DNA of 64,000 nt from Verrucomicrobiales bacterium (GTDB taxonomy: Bacteria > Verrucomicrobiota > Verrucomicrobiia > Verrucomicrobiales > DEV007): assembly GCA_021648365.1 (NCBI GenBank), contig JAKISY010000011.1:1-64000 (forward strand), given 5' to 3'. This document shows, piece after piece, positions 32,199 through 40,747 of this stretch. The translations under genes were made by a program, and so were the position numbers. The first letter of the stretch is position 1. Every line of letters begins with the position of its first letter. The notes below the pieces were generated by a model. It saw nothing but the letters and a program-made list of their open reading frames with translations. It did no database searches and had not been told where the DNA came from.

Positions 32199-32882
32199 AT
32201 GAAATACTCATTCGCTCTATTGTTATTGATCAGTTTTTTGCCACTGGCTCTCAATTCTCAAGAAAAAAGCCTGAAACCAGGGATCAATGATTCGTTTAAG
32301 GATCCGAGTGTGGAAAAATTTGAGCAACGTTTCGAAAAAGAAGGGCGGGAAGTCTATGATCAACGGGAGGCGATCATCAAACAGTTGGGATTGACGCCCG
32401 GCATGAGTGTGGCGGATATTGGCAGTGGCACGGGTTTGTTCACTCGCCTGTTGGCGCCGGCAGTAGGTAAAACGGGCAAAGTCTATGCGGTCGATATCGC
32501 GAAAAATTTTGTCGAGCACAGTGTCGCGAGTGCTAAGAAAGCGGGCTGGAAAAATGTGATAGGGGTGGTTTGTAAGGCTGATGAAGCGTCTTTACCAGCA
32601 GCATCGGTGGACGTGGTTTTCATCTGCGCTACTTATCATCATTTTGAATACCCCTTCAAAACGATGACCTCGATTCTGCGTGCGCTACGGCCTGGCGGAA
32701 AGCTGGTGGTGGTGGACTTTGAGCGTATCGAGGGAAAAAGTCGTGACTGGTTGCTCAAACACGTGCGGGCCGATAAGGCTTTGGTCACCAAAGAAATCAC
32801 CGCGAGTGGTTTTGAACTGATCGAAGAGGTGCCGATGTTCAAGGAGAACTACCTGCTGAAGTTCAAAGCATCTGCAAAATAA
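32199..32882 (+). CDS. Exported class I SAM-dependent methyltransferase
   Basis: A 227-residue protein with a clear N-terminal signal peptide (FALLLLISFLPLALNSQ) and then a complete Rossmann methyltransferase domain: motif I VADIGSGTGLFTRLLAP, post-I YAVDIA, and motif VDVVFICATYHHFEYP. Export is odd because SAM is cytoplasmic. This arrangement recurs in Verrucomicrobia and Planctomycetes, so the leader may be a membrane anchor. The downstream gene, also a methyltransferase-related protein, begins 6 bases later, suggesting a shared pathway. Confidence 0.8.
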   Translation: MKYSFALLLLISFLPLALNSQEKSLKPGINDSFKDPSVEKFEQRFEKEGREVYDQREAIIKQLGLTPGMSVADIGSGTGLFTRLLAPAVGKTGKVYAVDIAKNFVEHSVASAKKAGWKNVIGVVCKADEASLPAASVDVVFICATYHHFEYPFKTMTSILRALRPGGKLVVVDFERIEGKSRDWLLKHVRADKALVTKEITASGFELIEEVPMFKENYLLKFKASAK

Positions 32883-32887
32883 ATTTC

Positions 32888-33751
32888 ATGATGGGTGCAT
32901 CACTGGTGTTTGCGCAACTCGCTTTGATTGCCATTTTGCTGTGGTACTCGGCTCCAGTCGCGCACTCAACTGTGGCCATCGGCGGGCTTGCGATCTCCGC
33001 GTTTTGGCTGATCTGGGCGGTGTGGTCGATGCCGCGCAAAACTCTCAAGGTGCACCCGTCCCCGGCCGAAGCGGGTAGCCTGTGTCAGCAGCGAGCTTAT
33101 CGATGGGTGCGTCATCCGATGTATGGCGCAGTTTTATTGGGCGCCCTGATGGTGGCTTTTGCGGATGGCACTTGGCTGACCGCCTTGGTTTGGGTGACTT
33201 TGCTTGCTGTGTTATGGGTGAAGAGCAGCTTGGAAGAGAGTTACTTGAGTCATCGCTATGCCGAATACGTAAATTACCGTGCACGCACACCGCGTTGGGT
33301 GCCTTTAGGCCCGGTGATTACAGGCTCAGTGATGCTGCGTTGGCTTGGTCGTTTGGTGCAAGTGATCGCTCTGACTGCAGTGATGTTTTTGCTTTGGCAA
33401 GCCTTTGAGAATCATTGGGATCGTAGGCTTTTTAGCGTGGAAAACAGATACAATATTGGAGCTGAGCAGGTGATGGAGTTGTTGGAGGATAAACCTGACT
33501 TGTTGGTATTGGATGTGCGAATGGCTTGGGAATTTGAGGCGCAGCATTTACCGCAAGCGATGAACATCCCTATTCAAGATCCACAGTTTGAAGACAAACT
33601 GGAACAAGCTTTAGAGGGGAAGTCTGCAGTTTTGATCTACTGCGCTGGTGGCTACCGCAGTCGGCAGGCAGTGGAGATCAGCAATCAGCTAGAGCTTCCT
33701 CAAACGGTTTATCACTTCCATCGCGGTATGCTGCAGTGGTGGCTGCGATGA
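32888..33751 (+). CDS. Fusion of ICMT-like membrane methyltransferase and rhodanese domain
   Basis: A 287-residue protein in two parts. The N-terminal part (1-170) has four or five membrane helices and the isoprenylcysteine methyltransferase/phospholipid methyltransferase signature YRWVRHPMYGAVLLGALM, then SYLSHRYAEYVNYRARTPRW. The C-terminal part (about 185-287) is a rhodanese domain (LLVLDVRMAWEFEAQHLPQAMNIP) with an intact active-site loop CAGGYR. Fusion of these domains is not one I know as standard. It follows the exported SAM methyltransferase gene by 6 bases. A role in sulfur or thiol methylation at the membrane is possible but unproven. Confidence 0.75.
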   Translation: MMGASLVFAQLALIAILLWYSAPVAHSTVAIGGLAISAFWLIWAVWSMPRKTLKVHPSPAEAGSLCQQRAYRWVRHPMYGAVLLGALMVAFADGTWLTALVWVTLLAVLWVKSSLEESYLSHRYAEYVNYRARTPRWVPLGPVITGSVMLRWLGRLVQVIALTAVMFLLWQAFENHWDRRLFSVENRYNIGAEQVMELLEDKPDLLVLDVRMAWEFEAQHLPQAMNIPIQDPQFEDKLEQALEGKSAVLIYCAGGYRSRQAVEISNQLELPQTVYHFHRGMLQWWLR

Positions 33752-33756
33752 CTAGT

Positions 33757-33830
33757 CGTAGCGTGGGTGTCCTCACCCGCTGATCGTGATCTAGCAGCAA
33801 AAAGGTGCGGGTGAGGAAACCCACTCTACG
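33757..33830. repeat. Long REP-like inverted repeat
   Basis: The arms 33757-33780 and 33807-33830 are reverse complements at 22 of 24 positions, with a 26-base loop; the shared core is TCCTCACCCGC. It could act as a terminator for the fusion gene. Its look is that of a dispersed intergenic repeat, but only one copy is visible. Confidence 0.5.
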
Positions 33831-33927
33831 GTGCAAAGCAGGCAATTTTTCACCATCATGTCTGAATAGTTACCCTGAGATGACGTGTAGGGCTGGCTCT
33901 TGTATTATTGTCAGATCGCGTGTATTT

Positions 33928-35082
33928 GTGAGGGTGCAAAAATCAGTCAAAACAGGATTATCGTGCTTAGTGCTTGCTTGCTATATAGGGCTCTCTTCGC
34001 AAAATTTATCTGCTAGAGAAATACCGATAGCGTTGATTCCGATTCAAGGGGCTCAGGCAGCTCAAGCGAATCCCATGTTAGCTCACGAGATCAAGAGCAG
34101 TGGATTTTTCTATCTCGCCAAACCTCAACCCGGTGCTTATGTGGTGAAGGGCAGGTTTACCAAAGACGGTCTGGAGGGGCTTTTGCTTCATCCCGATGGG
34201 CATGAGATCTTCAAGCGGGTTTATGCTAGCAAAGGATTGCAGGCAGACGTCAGGCAATTGGCGGACGACATCACGCTAGCGGCAGCTGGCAGGCCGGGTA
34301 TCAGCACCAGTCAAATCGCATTTGTGAGTAAGCGCTCGGGTAAACCCGATATTTATATTGCCGATTACGATGGTAAAAATATCCGCCAAATCACTCGTGA
34401 CGGTTTGCCTAAACGCCATCCTTATCTCAGCCCTAATGGTAGGTTTCTATGTTTCACAGGTATGGCGCGGCAAGGTGCAGGCATCTACAAAATCGACCTA
34501 GCAAGCAACCAGCGGACACTCATCGCGACGGGTCATGGCGATGCCAGTGAACGCGCTGTGGTATCTCCTGATGGCAAATCTTTGGCATTGGTTTTAGCCG
34601 CAGGCGGGAACAGCGATATTTATATCAGCAAGAACTCAGGCAAGTCTCAGCGCCGCTTGATCAGCAGTTCGATTGCGGAGCTGCAGCCATCTTGGTCAGC
34701 TGATGGACGTTCGTTAGTTTACACCGCAGTGATGGCACCTGGCGCTACGCAATTGTTTGTGGTCAATGCCAAGACGGGTAAAAAACCGACTCCGCTGGCG
34801 ATCAATCTACCCAACCCGACGCAAGCAACTTGGTCACCCGATGGCCGGCGCATTGCTTTTGTCAGCGGTACTGGCAGCAACACACAAATCGCCATTCATC
34901 ACTTGCGAGATCGTTCCAACCGAGTCCTCACCACTGGGCAATCCCCCGCGTGGGGAGCTGATTCGAAGCATCTGATCTATGTGGATCGCGGCAGCCTTTA
35001 TCGTATCGACGTGGATAGTGGAAAAAAACAAAAACTGATCAGTGGGGGCAGCGCAGTTTACGACCCTAGTTGGACTCGTTGA
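33928..35082 (+). CDS. TolB-like periplasmic beta-propeller protein
   Basis: A protein of about 384 residues if started at the GTG at 33928, which gives a signal peptide (GLSCLVLACYIGLSSQNLSA). The frame is open upstream to an ATG at 33880 or earlier, so the start is uncertain. After an N-terminal alpha/beta domain comes a WD40-like PD40 propeller with repeats such as KPDIYIADYDGKNIRQIT, RHPYLSPNGRFLCFTG, QPSWSADGRSLVYTA and QATWSPDGRRIAFVSG. This matches TolB of the Tol-Pal envelope system, but no tolQ, tolR, tolA or pal gene is nearby. Confidence 0.8.
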   Translation: MRVQKSVKTGLSCLVLACYIGLSSQNLSAREIPIALIPIQGAQAAQANPMLAHEIKSSGFFYLAKPQPGAYVVKGRFTKDGLEGLLLHPDGHEIFKRVYASKGLQADVRQLADDITLAAAGRPGISTSQIAFVSKRSGKPDIYIADYDGKNIRQITRDGLPKRHPYLSPNGRFLCFTGMARQGAGIYKIDLASNQRTLIATGHGDASERAVVSPDGKSLALVLAAGGNSDIYISKNSGKSQRRLISSSIAELQPSWSADGRSLVYTAVMAPGATQLFVVNAKTGKKPTPLAINLPNPTQATWSPDGRRIAFVSGTGSNTQIAIHHLRDRSNRVLTTGQSPAWGADSKHLIYVDRGSLYRIDVDSGKKQKLISGGSAVYDPSWTR

Positions 35083-35176
35083 GCCGCGCAGAGTGCATCG
35101 CTTTACAAAATCACTGTATTTTTATAATGGCGTATCAGGGCTAGTCCTTGTAGTCTCTCGATATTGACTCAAAGCT

Positions 35177-36202
35177 ATGGATATCATCGACCAGCTCAGT
35201 ATTGCACTCGGACTCGCCACCTTGGCGGGTTTGAATCTTTATCTGACCGTTTTGCTGACGGGTCTGGCTATCCGATTCCACTGGGTGGTGCTCTCGGTCG
35301 AGCATCAGGATCTGAATGTCTTGAGCCACCCGGGTGTATTAGTCGCGGCAGGTGTGTTTTTTCTGCTGGAGTTTTTCTCCGATAAAATTCCGTGGGTGGA
35401 TTCTTTATGGGATACGGTTCACACCTTGATTCGTCCAGTAGGTGGAGCCTTTCTCGCGATCCAGACACTTGGTAGCACCGAGCCTGCTTTTGATGTGATC
35501 ATTGCTTTGTTAGCTGGCAGCGCGACTTTGGTCTCTCATGGGTTTAAAGCCAGCTCACGCCTAGCGATCAACGCTTCGCCAGAACCAGTTTCCAATGTGG
35601 TTGCCAGTGTGGCAGAGGATGTGGTGGTGGTGGGTGGTTTGACTTTGATGACCGTTTCACCAAAATTGGCGGGTGCTTTGGCGCTGGTTTTCCTAATTCT
35701 AGTCATTTTCTTTGCCCCGCGCTTGCTGCGTCGCATTCGAGCTTTTTTCTCCTTGCTCTATCTCAAATTAACGTCGCCTGCAGTTGATGCCGAAAGTTGT
35801 TTCGATGAACATGCCAAACTTTCTGCGGATGAAGATGTGATTTTGACCAAGTCGCTGCAAGGCAAGCGTCCCGAGGTGCAGTGGGCGGCATCGTGCATCA
35901 CCGGCAAGGTCAAAAAAATCCCTGGCCTGCGTCCTAACTTCAAGGTGAAGCTGGTCGCGGAATCTTCAAATCCAGGGCAAGTGTATTTTTTGATCAACCG
36001 TCGTGGAGGCATCGTCGAACAGGCACTGAGTTTGAGTGACCTGCAAGCCGTGCACGAAGCGAGATTTTTCAGCGAAGACGTTGTTTTGTACAGTCTGTCC
36101 GATGCGCGCAAATTGGTTCTTCGCTTTCATCGAGGCGAACGCAAGGTGGCACAAGAGCTGGTGGGTAAGCTCACTGAACTAGCGACGCCTTCTTTGCCTT
36201 GA
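35177..36202 (+). CDS. DUF4126 membrane protein
   Basis: A 341-residue protein whose first half (about 1-185) is a DUF4126 domain with five or six membrane helices, including ALGLATLAGLNLYLTVLLTGLA, EFFSDKIPWVDSLWDTVHTLIRPVGGAFLA and SHGFKASSRLAINASPEPVSNV. The C-terminal half is soluble and extra to the basic family: LNxRRGGIVEQ-like LINRRGGIVEQALSLSDLQ. Function unknown. It overlaps the convergent cobA-hemD gene by 24 bases at its 3' end. Confidence 0.8.
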   Translation: MDIIDQLSIALGLATLAGLNLYLTVLLTGLAIRFHWVVLSVEHQDLNVLSHPGVLVAAGVFFLLEFFSDKIPWVDSLWDTVHTLIRPVGGAFLAIQTLGSTEPAFDVIIALLAGSATLVSHGFKASSRLAINASPEPVSNVVASVAEDVVVVGGLTLMTVSPKLAGALALVFLILVIFFAPRLLRRIRAFFSLLYLKLTSPAVDAESCFDEHAKLSADEDVILTKSLQGKRPEVQWAASCITGKVKKIPGLRPNFKVKLVAESSNPGQVYFLINRRGGIVEQALSLSDLQAVHEARFFSEDVVLYSLSDARKLVLRFHRGERKVAQELVGKLTELATPSLP

Positions 36203-37732
36203 TATTTTTTCCACCGCTGTGATCAGCCCGTCGATGTTGTGTTCCTTGGCTTCGATATCCACTTCCAAGCCTGCTGCTTTGAGCGTGCGTGAAGTGGCGG
36301 GACCGATGCTGACAATTTTCAAATCTTTGGGAAGCTCAAGCTTCAAATTTAGGAAACCTTCGACCGAAGAGGAACTGGTGAAGGTGATGATGTCTGCACC
36401 TTCATGTTTGAAACGTTGCAAGGCACCAGTGATGTCATCGGTGTCGGCCACGCTGCGGTAGGCGACCGCTTCATCCAAAATCACACCTGCAGCATTGAGG
36501 CGATCTGGCAAAACACGGCGCGCCTGCTCGGGGCGAACCCACAGCATCTTCAGGTTCTCTATGCTGGAACCCATTTTTTCAAACGCATCCGCTAGGGATT
36601 CGGCTACCGATTTTTCAGGCAACAAGTCCACAGACAAGTGGTATTCCTTGATTTTTGCTGCCGTGCCAGGGCCAATCGCGGCGATTTTGGCGCCGCCGAT
36701 TTCGCGAGCGTCTTTGTAGATTTTGAAGAATATTTTGAAAAAACGCTCCACTCCGTTGGGACTTGAAAAAATCAGCCAATCGTAGCGGTGAGCATCCATC
36801 ACTAATTCACCAAACTCCATTTCATCCTCTGGCTTTTCGATGCGTGTGGTCGGAATCTCTATGATATCTGCACCGATTTTACGTAGCTTGGAACTTAGGA
36901 TTCCCGCTGTGCGGCGTGTGCGGGTGACGATGATGCGTTTGCCAAACAGCGGCTGATCTTCGAACCAACTGAGATCATTTCTCAAGTTCACCACTTCTCC
37001 AATCACCAAAACAGCAGGCGCGCGAAATTTCTTTTTCTTCGCTAAAGCAGCGATTGAGTCGAGAACGGAGGTTAGCGTTTCTTGTCCGCCTGTGGTTGCC
37101 CAACGGATCAAGGCACAGGGGGTGTCGGCTGCCGCTCCGTGTTCGATCAGTTGCGAGCAGATTTTCTGCAAATTTTCGACACCCATCAACACCACTTTGG
37201 TACCATCGGCAACTGCGATTTTTTTGTAATCGATGGCAGGTGCTTCTTTCGATGGGTCTTCGTGACCAGTGAAAATTGTAAGACAGGAATTGTAGAGCCG
37301 GTGTGTGACCGGAATGCCAGCATAGGCGGGAGCTGAAAATACAGAGCTGATGCCCGGAATGATTTCAAAACGAACACCTGCCGCTTTTAATTCCGCCGCT
37401 TCTTCTCCGCCTCGTCCAAAAACCAAAGGGTCACCACCTTTGAGGCGCGTCACCGCTTTGCCTTGTTTGGCTTTTTCGATCATCATTTGATTGATCGAAC
37501 CCTGCTCTTGTTTTGGAGCCGGCGATTTTTTACCGGCATAAATCAACTCGGCATCGTCTTTGGCCCAAGTGAGTAATTCTGGGTTGGACAGGTAATCATA
37601 GATCACCACGTCAGCGGCTTCGATGCACTCGCGCCCACGCACCGTGATCAGACCTGGATCCCCTGGACCTGCTCCCACTAGGTAACAAACCCCTGTTTCG
37701 CCTGCTAGCTGTTTTCCCTTTTTAGTTGCCAT
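36179..37732 (-). CDS. Uroporphyrinogen-III C-methyltransferase / uroporphyrinogen-III synthase fusion
   Basis: A 517-residue bifunctional protein. The N-terminal domain (about 10-255) is the SAM-dependent methyltransferase CobA/SUMT with GAGPGDPGLITVRG, RLKGGDPLVFGRGGEEAAEL and GIPVTHR. The C-terminal domain (265-510) is uroporphyrinogen-III synthase HemD (IVTRTRRTAGILSSKLR, IFSSPNGVERFF, FTSSSSVEGFLNL). The fusion makes uro'gen III and methylates it to precorrin-2 for siroheme, heme d1 or cobalamin. It is the last gene of the hem operon, overlapping the start of the frame that holds hemC by 11 bases. Confidence 0.93.
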   Translation of the reverse strand: MATKKGKQLAGETGVCYLVGAGPGDPGLITVRGRECIEAADVVIYDYLSNPELLTWAKDDAELIYAGKKSPAPKQEQGSINQMMIEKAKQGKAVTRLKGGDPLVFGRGGEEAAELKAAGVRFEIIPGISSVFSAPAYAGIPVTHRLYNSCLTIFTGHEDPSKEAPAIDYKKIAVADGTKVVLMGVENLQKICSQLIEHGAAADTPCALIRWATTGGQETLTSVLDSIAALAKKKKFRAPAVLVIGEVVNLRNDLSWFEDQPLFGKRIIVTRTRRTAGILSSKLRKIGADIIEIPTTRIEKPEDEMEFGELVMDAHRYDWLIFSSPNGVERFFKIFFKIYKDAREIGGAKIAAIGPGTAAKIKEYHLSVDLLPEKSVAESLADAFEKMGSSIENLKMLWVRPEQARRVLPDRLNAAGVILDEAVAYRSVADTDDITGALQRFKHEGADIITFTSSSSVEGFLNLKLELPKDLKIVSIGPATSRTLKAAGLEVDIEAKEHNIDGLITAVEKISRQRRRR

Positions 37733-38732
37733 AAACTTTATCCATTAATTGATCAGCCAACTCTTCAGGGGAAGCAGAGGCAGCGACACTCACTTCGCCC
37801 TCACGAGGGGCTGCGTCTAGATTTTCTTCATCAAAAATTCGTGTTTTCATGCTCAAGACCGAATGATCAGCACTCCACCAAGTATAAAGTCCCACTGGAG
37901 TCTGGCAGCCAGCCTGCAAGCGCGCCAGAAAAGCTCTTTCAGCATTCACGCGAGCGAAAGTGGGCTGATGATTGATCATGGCAAGAGCTTCGTTGGTCAC
38001 GGTGTCGGCCACTCGCGACTCGATTCCGATGGCGCCCTGTCCTGCGGCGGGCAGGAAATCTTCAGCGTCCAGAACGGCGTAGCACACTTGCGAGTCGCCT
38101 TCGAAATCCAAACTGCCAGTCAAGGTATCACTGGATAAAAAACCTAAGCGTTTCAAGCCGGCACGGGCAAGCATGATGGCGTCCCATTCTGTATTCGCTA
38201 GCAGTTTGCGGATTCGAGTAGGCACGTTGCCACGGATATCGACGAGGGTGAGATCGGGGCGCATCCAACTCAGCTGTCGCGCTCGCCTAACGCTACTAGT
38301 AGCCACGGTGCCTCCTTGAGGTAAACTGGCGACGTCGTAGGGCTGATCGCTTTGACGTGAAAGCAGCACATCTTCGATCGCCTCGCGCTCCAGAGTTGCG
38401 GAGATGAAGAATTTCTCGTGCAACTCTGTCGGCACATCCTTGAGGCTATGCACCGCAGCGTCGATCTCACCTGCCAGCAGCGCCTCTTCCAATTCCTTGG
38501 TGAAAATGCCTTTGTCAACAATGGCTTCGCCTCCAAAGGCAGAAGGGTCACTGAACTCCGAAAGCTTGAGGTCGGGACGTTTGTCGCCAACGGTTTGGAT
38601 GATATTCACCTTCACGGGAATGCTTCCCAATTCCACCAAACAAGCTTCGGTTTGTTTGACTTGAGTGACAGCGAGATCGCTACCTCGACTGCCCAGCACT
38701 AACGTTTTTTTCTCGTCTATTGAATGGCTCAT
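37722..38732 (-). CDS. hemC: Hydroxymethylbilane synthase (porphobilinogen deaminase)
   Basis: A 336-residue enzyme that links four porphobilinogens into hydroxymethylbilane. Marks are LVLGSRGSDLAVTQ, the DVPTELHEKFFISATLERE region with its catalytic Asp, TSSVRRARQL, and the dipyrromethane attachment Cys in LQAGCQTPVGLYT. The ATG at 38732 is chosen because it overlaps the hemA stop (ATGA), the usual coupling; an earlier ATG exists. The C-terminal domain is complete. Confidence 0.95.
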   Translation of the reverse strand: MSHSIDEKKTLVLGSRGSDLAVTQVKQTEACLVELGSIPVKVNIIQTVGDKRPDLKLSEFSDPSAFGGEAIVDKGIFTKELEEALLAGEIDAAVHSLKDVPTELHEKFFISATLEREAIEDVLLSRQSDQPYDVASLPQGGTVATSSVRRARQLSWMRPDLTLVDIRGNVPTRIRKLLANTEWDAIMLARAGLKRLGFLSSDTLTGSLDFEGDSQVCYAVLDAEDFLPAAGQGAIGIESRVADTVTNEALAMINHQPTFARVNAERAFLARLQAGCQTPVGLYTWWSADHSVLSMKTRIFDEENLDAAPREGEVSVAASASPEELADQLMDKVYGN

Positions 38733-39832
38733 GATTCTGGTAAGGCGCTGGTTGATTTCGATGAGGCATCGCATTTCTGCTGCTGGGATGGCGACTGCGT
38801 GGGCGGCCCCGATTGAGCGGGAGCCAAAGCGTCGATGCCTTTTTCTTCAATGAATTGATCCAGCACCTGTTCGCAATGAGCGACTTGCTTTTTGCGTTCG
38901 TGGCGTGTTTGGGCAGCGATGCCTTCCAACGCACCGATATCATAGAGGTAAACATTTTCGATGTCGCCGACCGCAGGATCGACGTCACGTGGCACGGCTA
39001 TGTCGATCACGAATAAAGGTTGGTGCCCGCGTTGAGGCATCGCAGATTGGATCATCTCGGCATGGATCACATGGTGGGTAGCCGCAGTCGAACTGACAAT
39101 GATATCGACTTCATTGAGCGAGTCGCTCCAATCATCAAAATGGATAGCCTTGCCATCCATCTCTTGCGCCAATTTCACCGCGTTATCATAAGAGCGATTG
39201 GATACGATGATGCTTTTGGCACCACGCGAATGCAGGCTTTTTGCCGTGCGGCGACTCATGTCACCAGCGCCGATCAGCATGACTCGACACTTGCTCAAAT
39301 CACCAAAGATTTTCTCCGCTAAATCGACCGCCACCGAACCTACCGAACTCGCCCCGCGTGTCAGCTGGGTATTGGTGCGGATCAACTTGCCTGCAGTGAA
39401 GGACTGTTGAAAGAGTTTGTTCAATGCGCGCGAAGTGGCACCTGCATTCTGGGCATCGGCGTAGGCTTTTTTGACTTGACCAAAAATCTCCGTTTCACCT
39501 AATACCATGGAATCTAAACCCCCTGCCACAGAAAACAGATGGCGAGCAGCGGCGTGATTATGAAGTTTATAAAAATCGACCGTTTCTCCGGTTTGCATTT
39601 GGAAATGCTGATCCAAATAATCGCGTATAACATCAAAGCCGTTTTCGATTTTTTTGCAAGCCGCGTAGATTTCTACCCGGTTGCAAGTCGATAGCACCAC
39701 CACTTCGTCAATCTCATCCAGTGCTTGGATGTCGTGCAAGGAACTCGCCAGATTTTTGTGCGCAAAAGCCATACGCTCCCGTATTTCTACAGGAGCGGAC
39801 TCATGATTGACGCCTAAACAAAGGATATTCAT
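38729..39832 (-). CDS. hemA: Glutamyl-tRNA reductase
   Basis: A 367-residue enzyme that reduces glutamyl-tRNA to glutamate-1-semialdehyde, the first step of C5 tetrapyrrole synthesis. The catalytic Cys is in VVLSTCNRVEIYA, the NADPH-binding site is VMLIGAGDMSRRTAKSL, and SVAGGLDSMVLGETEIFGQVKKAY is intact. The C-terminal dimerisation domain is shorter than in many members and ends in a Gln/Ser-rich tail. It is the second gene of the hem operon after the HemX-like gene, 10 bases away. Confidence 0.94.
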   Translation of the reverse strand: MNILCLGVNHESAPVEIRERMAFAHKNLASSLHDIQALDEIDEVVVLSTCNRVEIYAACKKIENGFDVIRDYLDQHFQMQTGETVDFYKLHNHAAARHLFSVAGGLDSMVLGETEIFGQVKKAYADAQNAGATSRALNKLFQQSFTAGKLIRTNTQLTRGASSVGSVAVDLAEKIFGDLSKCRVMLIGAGDMSRRTAKSLHSRGAKSIIVSNRSYDNAVKLAQEMDGKAIHFDDWSDSLNEVDIIVSSTAATHHVIHAEMIQSAMPQRGHQPLFVIDIAVPRDVDPAVGDIENVYLYDIGALEGIAAQTRHERKKQVAHCEQVLDQFIEEKGIDALAPAQSGPPTQSPSQQQKCDASSKSTSALPES

Positions 39833-39842
39833 CTGGTGATAG

Positions 39843-40655
39843 TCACAAAATCATTAAGATCAGCAACGGTAGTGAAAACAGTAAGATAGCGCCCTGCGCC
39901 AATTTGATATTGCCAATGCGATTACGCCGATAAAGAACCAACAGGATGATATAGAGCAGCAAAGTCAGCATCGAGAGCCCTTGATGAATGGGTGCTGGCA
40001 CGTTGCGCATGAAAAAAGCGGAAGCCGTGCCAATCGTCAATAGCATGACACCGATGGCGATCAATCGGAACATCGCTGTGATCAAGTATTGAATGGGCGG
40101 CAGATTATAGAAAAGAGTTTTCAGTTGATGGCGTTTCAATTGTCTGTTTTGCACCAGATACATCAGCCCTGCGACTCCGGCTAAAGCCAACGCACCAAAA
40201 GAAACCAGCGAAACCGAGGCGTGCAACTCCAGCCAGACATCAATTTGGTCGGTTTTTTTTGCTATGGCAGCAGGGGTGCCTTCCATGAAAAACCCTACCA
40301 GCGCTACCAATTGGAAGAGCAAGACCAGCGGTGCCGTGAAAACTCCGAGTAAAGATAGGCGAAAAGATTTCCCTAAAATGAAATAAAGCAGCCCCATGCT
40401 CCAACTGAGAAAGATCAGCACCTCATGCAAGGAAGTGATCGGGCAGCGCTGATGGATTTGACCCCGCAGATAGAGGGTGGCGCACAAAAAAGCGAAACCT
40501 AGCCCCATCACCAACAGGTTGGCGCGGCTATCGTGATGCCTGCCCGCACGCAATCCGTTGACCGCATAAGCAAAGCCGCCAAAGAAACACAAGGTAGAGA
40601 TCACCAAGAAAATTTTGTCCATCAAGAAGACATCATAAGAGAACGCCTGTCCCAT
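39843..40655 (-). CDS. Cytochrome c assembly (CcsA)-domain membrane protein, HemX-like
   Basis: A 270-residue protein with eight membrane helices and a CcsA-type cytochrome-assembly domain. The tryptophan-rich heme-handling motif WGxxWxWD of true CcsA is absent, which together with its place just upstream of hemA points to HemX, a membrane protein that in Bacillus lowers the level of glutamyl-tRNA reductase. It heads the operon hemX-hemA-hemC-cobA/hemD. Translation could begin at M1 (40655) or M12 (40622); the latter gives the cleaner first helix. Confidence 0.78.
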   Translation of the reverse strand: MGQAFSYDVFLMDKIFLVISTLCFFGGFAYAVNGLRAGRHHDSRANLLVMGLGFAFLCATLYLRGQIHQRCPITSLHEVLIFLSWSMGLLYFILGKSFRLSLLGVFTAPLVLLFQLVALVGFFMEGTPAAIAKKTDQIDVWLELHASVSLVSFGALALAGVAGLMYLVQNRQLKRHQLKTLFYNLPPIQYLITAMFRLIAIGVMLLTIGTASAFFMRNVPAPIHQGLSMLTLLLYIILLVLYRRNRIGNIKLAQGAILLFSLPLLILMIL

Positions 40656-40747
40656 TGCAAATAGATGCCGCCGATCAGTGACTGAAAACTGCCCGATGGA
40701 AAAGTGTCAACTTCTATTTAATCAGCCATGATTCGGGGCTCATCCCC

